From Pseudomonadota bacterium (GTDB lineage: Bacteria; Pseudomonadota; Alphaproteobacteria; Rhizobiales; Rhizobiaceae): a stretch of 12,593 nucleotides of DNA. Below, in pieces: positions 8,096-12,593 of this stretch. Numbering within the stretch: position 1 is the stretch's first letter; each line of letters begins with the position of its first letter. The notes beneath the pieces were generated by a model. The model searched no databases. It was given only the letters and a program-made list of their open reading frames with translations, and was not told the origin of the DNA. A program made the position numbers and the translations under genes. Location: the NCBI GenBank assembly GCA_023387715.1, contig JAEWHQ010000298.1:1-12593 (forward strand), in the 5' to 3' direction.

Positions 8096-8495
8096 GCGTA
8101 TAAGGCACAATGTTCGTTATGGTGATTTGCATGAGTTTTATGTCCCCTGTCTGCAATGCGCGTGTTCTATAAAAGAACCTATCTGGTCACGGCTGTGTCA
8201 GTAGTTTTATGCACAGGAAGTGCTGCTTATTTCATTAAATAGACACTATCGTAATGGAATCATAACAAAAATTCTAATAGATTGTAACTTAATGTAATAC
8301 TCCTGCAACAATAGCATGATCGGGTTGAATGTTTTTCAATTTGCGCGCCGTTAGATTTAGCTTGTGGAATTTGAAGGTAACATTGTTTTTTATTTTCACG
8401 GCTTCAACTCGTTGATAATCAGTGTCATAAATAGACAAACGCTAGCTGAAGCATATTCAGGCTGATCGCTATCCGGCTGAAGAAAGAGGACAGGT
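8096..8495. other. AT-rich divergent intergenic region before the cenR-like gene
   Basis: This 400-bp gap separates the starts of the LicD-like gene (leftward) and the response regulator (rightward), so it should hold both promoters. No ORF of useful length or RNA gene is seen. It contains a small inverted repeat, GTTCT-N5-AGAAC (8164-8178), and two TGTAAC/TGTAAT hexamers 10 bp apart (8283-8298). A weak TTCAAC-17-CATAAA promoter-like pair lies about 8405-8433. GAGGA about 6 nt before the regulator ATG is a good ribosome binding site. None of these sites is assigned with confidence. Confidence 0.5.
8283..8298 (+). repeat. Tandem TGTAAY direct repeat, possible OmpR-family operator
   Basis: TGTAAC at 8283-8288 and TGTAAT at 8293-8298 are 10 bp apart start to start, one helical turn. 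OmpR/PhoB-family regulators typically bind such tandem repeats, and the gene encoding one starts about 200 bp downstream. The repeats are short and lie in AT-rich DNA, so chance is a real possibility. Confidence 0.25.
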
Positions 8496-9179
8496 ATGAC
8501 GAACCGCACTATTCTCATTGTTGATGATGATGAAGATTTGCGCGCCATTCTGGTTGAGCAGTTAGAGCTCGCCAAAGAATTTCAAATCCGGCAGGAAGCA
8601 ACCGCAGCCAAAGCCATGGAAGCGATCAAGGGCAATATCATTGATCTGCTGATTATGGATGTCGGCTTGCCGGATATGGATGGTCGTGAAGCGGTGAAGC
8701 AATTGCGTCTCAGTGGCTTCAAAGCACCTGTTATCATGCTGACCGGTCATGACACCGAAGCTGACACAATCTTGGGGCTGGAATCAGGCGCTAATGATTA
8801 TGTCACCAAGCCTTTCCGCTTTGCTGTCCTTCTGGCACGTATTCGTGCTCAGTTGCGCCAATATGAGCAGAGCGAAGATGCGACCTTTGTGGTTGGGCCT
8901 TACACCTTCAAGCCAGGGCAAAAATTATTGCTCGACGAGAAGGGGACAAAAATCCGCCTCACCGAAAAAGAAGCGGCGATTATCAAATATCTATACCGTT
9001 CGGGCACGCAGGTTGTCGGGCGCGACGAGCTTCTGGAAGAGGTTTGGGGTTATAATTCCGGTGTGACAACGCACACGCTGGAAACCCATGTTTATCGTCT
9101 TCGCCAGAAAATCGAGAAAGATCCGTCAAATGTTTCGCTTCTGGTGACAGAAAGCGGGGGATACAAACTTGTGCCATGA
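8496..9179 (+). CDS. cenR: OmpR-family response regulator, CenR/OtpR type
   Basis: The 227-residue product has a receiver domain (about 5-120) with the acidic triad D10-D12, phospho-acceptor D55 in LLIMDVGLPDMDG, the switch residue T83 and the conserved K105-P106. It is followed by a winged-helix DNA-binding domain (about 130-227) with LTEKEAAIIKYL and the recognition region THTLETHVYRLRQKI. All residues needed for phosphorylation are present. The sequence around GANDYVTKPFRFAVLLARIRAQLRQ resembles the alphaproteobacterial CenR group (OtpR in Brucella), which controls cell-envelope and stress genes; that subgroup call is from memory. No histidine kinase gene is adjacent, as expected if the kinase is encoded elsewhere. 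GAGGA lies just before the ATG. The cyclic-nucleotide-binding gene begins 34 nt downstream and is probably co-transcribed. Confidence 0.9.
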   Translation: MTNRTILIVDDDEDLRAILVEQLELAKEFQIRQEATAAKAMEAIKGNIIDLLIMDVGLPDMDGREAVKQLRLSGFKAPVIMLTGHDTEADTILGLESGANDYVTKPFRFAVLLARIRAQLRQYEQSEDATFVVGPYTFKPGQKLLLDEKGTKIRLTEKEAAIIKYLYRSGTQVVGRDELLEEVWGYNSGVTTHTLETHVYRLRQKIEKDPSNVSLLVTESGGYKLVP

Positions 9180-9213
9180 TGGAATAAGTCTGTCGAAAGT
9201 GTAAAAGAACTAT

Positions 9214-9675
9214 ATGGCACTTGATGATGATATTCGCATCTTAGGCAAAGTTGGGCTGTTCGAAACCTTTAATGGCGAGCAGTTGCGTCTGCTTGCCTTT
9301 GGTGCAGAGCGCTTGGTTCTGCGTCCCGGACGTGAATTGTTTCATGAAGGGCAAAGTGCGGATTGCGCTTATATTATTGTCTCCGGCCATATAGTTTTGT
9401 TTCACCGCTTGAAACATGAGCGCATTCCGGTGCGCTCTGTGCATGTCGGCTCTATCATTGGTGAAATGGCTTTGATTGCCCAGACCGATCGTTTAACCGG
9501 CGCTTTGGCAGAAGAAGAAACGGAAGTTATTCGTCTCAGCCGCACGGTTTTCCGTCGTATATTGGAAGAATATCCGGAGCTTGCCGCCAATCTTCATCAG
9601 CGCATCAGTGAAGATTTGAACAAGATGGTGGCGGATATTGAACAGATCGCCCATCACTTTAACGCGCAAGACTGA
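9214..9675 (+). CDS. Stand-alone cyclic-nucleotide-binding domain protein
   Basis: The 153-residue protein is essentially one cyclic-nucleotide-binding beta-barrel plus C-terminal helices. Visible features are the N-terminal helix LGLFETFNGEQLRLL-like segment (about 10-27), the RPGRELFHEGQ turn (37-47), AYIIVSGHIVLF (52-63) and the phosphate-binding cassette GEMALIAQTDRLTGAL (83-98), with E84 and R93 positioned to contact the ribose and phosphate of cAMP or cGMP. No helix-turn-helix follows, so this is not a Crp/Fnr transcription factor; it ends in about 45 helical residues. Brucella genomes carry a similar gene next to otpR, labelled as a cAMP-dependent protein kinase regulatory subunit (recalled, not checked). 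The ribosome binding site is weak (AAAAGAA). A modulating role on the neighbouring regulator is speculation. Confidence 0.87.
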   Translation: MALDDDIRILGKVGLFETFNGEQLRLLAFGAERLVLRPGRELFHEGQSADCAYIIVSGHIVLFHRLKHERIPVRSVHVGSIIGEMALIAQTDRLTGALAEEETEVIRLSRTVFRRILEEYPELAANLHQRISEDLNKMVADIEQIAHHFNAQD

Positions 9676-9686
9676 ATTTTTTCAGT
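9671..9686. repeat. Perfect 6-bp hairpin over the stop of the cyclic-nucleotide-binding gene
   Basis: ACTGAA (9671-9676) and TTCAGT (9681-9686) flank TTTT, with the TGA stop inside the left arm. The stem is AT-rich and lacks a following T-run, so it is a poor terminator candidate, though it may mark the transcript end. Confidence 0.3.
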
Positions 9687-9695
9687 TCATGCAGC

Positions 9696-9737
9696 CGGTA
9701 AAAACGTGCCGGATGCGGTAAAAATACCATTTCCGGC
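9696..9737. repeat. Repeated CGGTAAAAA motif and imperfect hairpin upstream of hisC
   Basis: CGGTAAAAA occurs at 9696-9704 and again at 9716-9724, exactly 20 bp apart. The second copy lies within an imperfect inverted repeat: GCCGGA (9708-9713) pairs with TCCGGC (9732-9737), with an inner GGTA/TACC pairing around AAAA. There is no T tail, so it is unlikely to be a terminator. It may be an operator or an mRNA structure. Confidence 0.35.
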
Positions 9738-9802
9738 GCTGTTCTCTCGTTTGGTTTAAGGTTTTGCTCGACTTGTCTGTAGTGGCAGTTTATGCCGCTA
9801 TG

Positions 9803-9819
9803 ATGCATTTGCTATGCAT
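9803..9819. repeat. ATGCAT-N5-ATGCAT repeat upstream of hisC
   Basis: Two copies of the palindrome ATGCAT (9803-9808 and 9814-9819) are separated by TTGCT, 11 bp start to start. A TATGAT hexamer (9799-9804), close to a -10 consensus, overlaps the first copy, but I find no -35 at a normal distance. Such a site about 60 bp before the hisC ATG could be an operator. No known regulator is recognised. Confidence 0.35.
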
Positions 9820-9876
9820 GCAGACTGAGAATGAAGATTTTTCCTTAATCACTGTAGTTTCATTTGACGGAACAGA

Positions 9877-10989
9877 ATGATGACCAACGATCAAAACCTC
9901 AATCGCCCTACTCCTAAAGCCGGTGTCATGGATATCGCTGCCTATGTGCCAGGTAAGGAAACTGTTGAAGGTGTTGCTAAGGTCTATAAGCTCTCTGCCA
10001 ATGAAACCCCGTTAGGGCCGAGCCCACATGCGCTGGAGGCCTATCGACACGCCGCCGAACGGCTCGCTATTTATCCGGACGGTCAGGCGACTGTGTTGCG
10101 TCAGGCAATTGCCCAGACCCACGGCCTGAACATGGATAATATTATTTGCGGCAATGGTTCGGATGAATTGCTGGGGCTGATCTGCCATGCCTATTTGTCT
10201 GAAGGTGATGAAACCATCATCACGCAGCATGGTTTTGCGATTTATGAAATCCAGACCAGAGCATCAGGCGCCAAACCAATCACCGTGCAGGAAAAAGATT
10301 TGCGTGTTGATGTCGATGCCATTCTGGCAGCGGTGACACCACGGACCAAAATTGTTTTCATTGCGAACCCTGCCAACCCGACCGGCACTTATCTGCCGTT
10401 TGAAGAGGTTAAGCGTCTGCATGCCGGTTTGCCAAAAAACGTCATTCTGGTGCTGGATGCCGCTTATTCGGAATATGTACGCCGCAATGATTATGAGGCT
10501 GGTGTCGAACTGGTTTCTGCCAATGAAAATGTGGTGATGACCCGCACTTTCTCTAAAATCCATGGTCTTTCAGCGCTACGAGTGGGCTGGGCTTATGCGC
10601 CTGTTCATATGATTGATGCGATGAACCGTATTCGCGGGCCATTCAACATGAATTCGGCAGCATTGGCTGCCGGTGCCGCTGCAATCCGCGACCGCGATCA
10701 TGTTGAAACTTCCATTGCTTATAACAGTAAATGGGCTGAATGGCTGACCGAAGAACTGACCAAAATGGGTTTGCAGGTCACACCATCGGTTACGAATTTT
10801 CTGCTGATCCACTTCCCTGACGATGCAGCCAAATCAGCTGTAAAGGCAGATGAGTGGCTCTCTTCCTATGGCTATATTTTGCGCCGTGTTGGGGGATACG
10901 GGTTCCCTAATGCGTTGCGCCTGACTATCGGCCCGGAAGAAGCCAATCGTGGCGTCATCGCCGCACTCAACGACTTTATGAAGCAGTAA
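9877..10989 (+). CDS. hisC: Histidinol-phosphate aminotransferase HisC
   Basis: HisC is a PLP-dependent fold-type I aminotransferase that converts imidazole-acetol phosphate to histidinol phosphate in histidine synthesis. The 370-residue product is full length. Visible features are [12 protein letters not shown] (39-50), GNGSDELL (92-99), the NPANPTGT block (164-171), DAAYSEY (194-200), the PLP lysine K227 in [15 protein letters not shown] with R235, and a C-terminal RLTIG. The stop is one base before the tyrC ATG. HisC enzymes of this group can also transaminate aromatic keto acids (shown for Zymomonas), so pairing with tyrC suggests a role in tyrosine or phenylalanine synthesis as well; that is inference. 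Two consecutive ATGs start the gene; GACGGA lies a few bases upstream. Confidence 0.95.
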   Translation: MMTNDQNLNRPTPKAGVMDIAAYVPGKETVEGVAKVYKLSANETPLGPSPHALEAYRHAAERLAIYPDGQATVLRQAIAQTHGLNMDNIICGNGSDELLGLICHAYLSEGDETIITQHGFAIYEIQTRASGAKPITVQEKDLRVDVDAILAAVTPRTKIVFIANPANPTGTYLPFEEVKRLHAGLPKNVILVLDAAYSEYVRRNDYEAGVELVSANENVVMTRTFSKIHGLSALRVGWAYAPVHMIDAMNRIRGPFNMNSAALAAGAAAIRDRDHVETSIAYNSKWAEWLTEELTKMGLQVTPSVTNFLLIHFPDDAAKSAVKADEWLSSYGYILRRVGGYGFPNALRLTIGPEEANRGVIAALNDFMKQ

Positions 10990-10990
10990 A

Positions 10991-11929
10991 ATGTCTGAAC
11001 CACAATTTAACAAAATTACACTTATCGGCATCGGCCTGATCGGGTCTTCCTTGGCGCGCGTTATTCAGCGTGAGGGCTTGGCCAAACATGTAACCATTGC
11101 CACCCGCAGTGCGGAAACGCTTAAACGTGCAGAAGAACTGCAATTGGGGCATGCTTACACGACAGATAGCGCCGAAGCGGTACGTGATGCTGATCTGGTG
11201 ATCATCTCTGTGCCGGTCGGCTCTTCCGGTGCGGTTGCGCGCCAGATTGCCGGATCGCTTAAAGCGGGTGCCATTGTCACCGATGTTGGCTCCACCAAGG
11301 CTTCGGTGATTGAGCAGATGCAGCCGGAATTACCGGACACTGTGCATTTCATTCCCGGCCATCCGATTGCCGGAACTGAATATTCAGGCCCCGATGCCGG
11401 TTTTGCCGATCTCTTTATCAATCGCTGGTGCATTCTGACGCCGCTGCCGGATACGGATAAAGCCGCACTCGACAAATTGTCAGCTTTCTGGGAAGCCTGC
11501 GGTTCGCGTCTTGATCATATGGAGCCGCAGCATCACGATCTGGTGCTGGCGATTGTTTCGCATCTGCCACATTTGATTGCTTACAATATTGTTGGCACAG
11601 CCAGCGATCTGGAACGTGTGACCAAATCGGAAGTGATTAAATATTCCGCTTCCGGTTTCCGTGATTTCACCCGTCTTGCCGCCTCTGACCCGACCATGTG
11701 GCGCGATGTGTGCCTGCATAATAAAGAGGCCATTCTGGAAATGCTGGGTCGTTTCTCGGAAGATCTGGCATCGCTGCAACGCTCCATTCGCTGGGGTGAT
11801 GGCGATGCGCTTTATGATCTCTTCAGCCGTACGCGTGATGTGCGTCGCGGTATTATTGATGCAGGTCAGGAAGTCGATGCACCGGACTTTGGCCGACAGG
11901 CCGCTGTAAAAGAACCGGCCAAAAGCTGA
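10991..11929 (+). CDS. tyrC: Prephenate/arogenate (cyclohexadienyl) dehydrogenase
   Basis: The enzyme oxidatively decarboxylates prephenate to 4-hydroxyphenylpyruvate, or arogenate to tyrosine, using NAD(P). The 312-residue product has the N-terminal Rossmann loop GIGLIGSSLA (13-22), VISVPVG (71-77), TDVGSTK (97-103), the catalytic-site GHPIAGTE (123-130, H124), the helical SHLPHLIAYN segment (190-199) and SGFRDFTRLAASDPTMWRD (221-239). There is no chorismate mutase or ACT domain, so this is the single-domain form. Substrate and cofactor preference cannot be read from the sequence. The start follows the hisC stop by one base, implying translational coupling, and a strong terminator follows 18 nt after the stop. 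Confidence 0.95.
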   Translation: MSEPQFNKITLIGIGLIGSSLARVIQREGLAKHVTIATRSAETLKRAEELQLGHAYTTDSAEAVRDADLVIISVPVGSSGAVARQIAGSLKAGAIVTDVGSTKASVIEQMQPELPDTVHFIPGHPIAGTEYSGPDAGFADLFINRWCILTPLPDTDKAALDKLSAFWEACGSRLDHMEPQHHDLVLAIVSHLPHLIAYNIVGTASDLERVTKSEVIKYSASGFRDFTRLAASDPTMWRDVCLHNKEAILEMLGRFSEDLASLQRSIRWGDGDALYDLFSRTRDVRRGIIDAGQEVDAPDFGRQAAVKEPAKS

Positions 11930-11947
11930 TCGCTGCCGTTTCATTTA

Positions 11948-11988
11948 AAAAAAGCCGCCTCTTTGCATATCAGAGAGGCGGCTTTTTT
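11948..11988. terminator. Strong bidirectional intrinsic terminator between tyrC and the DUF2125-like gene
   Basis: AGCCGCCTCT (11953-11962) pairs perfectly with AGAGGCGGCT (11974-11983), and the stem can continue inward with T-G, T-A and G-C pairs to a five-base loop (CATAT). An A-run on the left (11947-11953) and a T-run on the right (11983-11988) extend the stem and give a U-tail in both directions. It lies between two convergent genes and should end both transcripts. Confidence 0.95.
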
Positions 11989-12004
11989 AATTGTAGTTAA
12001 TTTT

Positions 12005-12593
12005 TCAAAGGGTTGGCAAACGACCAAGCGGGATAAAGCCGGCATTGGCTTTGCCGTCTTTGATGGTGACATCCAGTGTCGGATTGCCGTTTTCATCCTT
12101 AGGCATGGCAGCAATTGCAAAAAGCAATGTTGCGATATTGTTGCTTTCCTGCGGGAACAGCGCCTGAGCAGCCTGTGCCAGTGCTGGCGGGTTGGTCAGC
12201 GCGATTTTGATCTGGCCGTTGATCTCGCCATCATAATTGACGGAAAACGGCCCGCGGAAGGAAATAACCGCGCCATTGGACAAGGAAACCATCACTTGTT
12301 TGATTTCACCGGACTGGCCGCGCAAATTTTCCGGAAATGGCAGATCGCGATGGGCGAGCAGGTTTTCTGAATCGAATAAAGTAATATCCACCAGCCCGTC
12401 GATTTCCGGCATTTTATTGCGGCTGATGAGTTGTGGTGCAAATTCCAGACCTGCAAAGCGGCCATCCAGATTGAAATTATTATCTTTATTGGAGAGCTTG
12501 ATTTCCAGCTCTTCCAATTTGGATAAAAGTTCGCTGGCAGTTGGTTCACTCCGCAGCGATATATTCAGATCAAAGCTTTTAAGCGAAATTTCG
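12005..12593 (-). CDS. DUF2125-like protein, 5' end beyond the window
   Basis: The frame is open from the right edge to the TAA at 12007-12005, giving 195 complete C-terminal residues; the real start lies outside the window, and the internal TTG at 12517 is not a start. The sequence is beta-rich with alternating hydrophobic positions (for example LVDITLF, IKQVMVSLSNGAVISFRG, INGQIKIAL), then a helical ALAQAAQALFP segment, and ends in FIPLGRLPTL. This pattern and the position beside tyrC fit the DUF2125 family of alphaproteobacterial, probably exported, proteins of unknown function. The missing N-terminus prevents checking for a signal peptide. It is convergent with tyrC, with the two-way terminator between them. 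Confidence 0.75.
   Translation of the reverse strand, partial: EISLKSFDLNISLRSEPTASELLSKLEELEIKLSNKDNNFNLDGRFAGLEFAPQLISRNKMPEIDGLVDITLFDSENLLAHRDLPFPENLRGQSGEIKQVMVSLSNGAVISFRGPFSVNYDGEINGQIKIALTNPPALAQAAQALFPQESNNIATLLFAIAAMPKDENGNPTLDVTIKDGKANAGFIPLGRLPTL

Noticed and set aside
8164..8178. GTTCT-N5-AGAAC as a LexA/SOS box
   Set aside because: The alphaproteobacterial LexA site is a direct GTTC-N7-GTTC repeat; this is an inverted repeat with different spacing, so it does not match.
8096..8495. tRNA, riboswitch or mobile-element remnant in the long intergenic gap
   Set aside because: No cloverleaf, conserved riboswitch core, terminal inverted repeat or transposase fragment could be seen.
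9214..9675. Crp/Fnr-family transcription factor
   Set aside because: The protein stops about 45 residues after the cyclic-nucleotide barrel, and no helix-turn-helix is present.
9671..9686. Hairpin at the end of the cyclic-nucleotide-binding gene as an intrinsic terminator
   Set aside because: The stem is only six mostly AT pairs and is followed by CATGCAG rather than a T-run.
11480..11944. Minus-strand frame of 154 codons opposite tyrC
   Set aside because: It is antisense to conserved tyrC coding sequence and its start lies within the region just before the tyrC terminator; no family resemblance.

Overview
The window looks like an ordinary chromosomal stretch of an alphaproteobacterium, most likely Hyphomicrobiales (Rhizobiales) close to the Brucella/Ochrobactrum/Pseudochrobactrum group. 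The reasons are the hemC-hemD-mitofilin-like cluster divergent from tsaD-gpsA, a CenR/OtpR-type response regulator followed by a lone cyclic-nucleotide-binding protein, a hisC-tyrC pair, and a DUF2125-type gene. Base composition is roughly balanced. No tRNA, rRNA, CRISPR array, insertion sequence or phage gene is visible.

Layout. (1) 1-3152, minus strand: hemC, hemD, then a partial Mic60/mitofilin-like membrane protein running off the left edge. (2) 3255-6876, plus strand: tsaD overlaps gpsA by 4 nt, then a YciI-like protein and a possible terminator, then an EVE-domain protein and, 3 nt later, a METTL20-like protein-lysine methyltransferase. (3) 6869-8095, minus strand: a membrane-anchored LicD/fukutin-like nucleotidyltransferase that overlaps the end of the methyltransferase gene by 8 nt, tail to tail. 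(4) About 400 bp of AT-rich non-coding DNA between divergent genes. (5) 8496-9675, plus strand: the CenR-like response regulator and a stand-alone cyclic-nucleotide-binding domain protein. (6) 9877-11929, plus strand: hisC and tyrC, separated by one base and closed by a strong two-way terminator. (7) 12005-12593, minus strand: the 3' part of a DUF2125-like gene running off the right edge.

How the genes fit together. HemC and HemD carry out consecutive tetrapyrrole steps, and the neighbouring Mic60-like protein belongs to the ancestral membrane-shaping family of mitochondria. TsaD (tRNA t6A) and GpsA (glycerol-3-phosphate for phospholipids) are a tightly coupled housekeeping pair. The regulator pair and the LicD-like enzyme both point to the cell envelope, but nothing in the sequence proves that they are linked. 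HisC and TyrC together could complete tyrosine synthesis from prephenate.

I found no convincing undescribed multi-gene system. The best leads are the LicD-like protein with its unassigned helical N-terminal half, the regulator plus lone cyclic-nucleotide sensor, the EVE-METTL20 pair, and some small inverted or tandem repeats in the intergenic regions.
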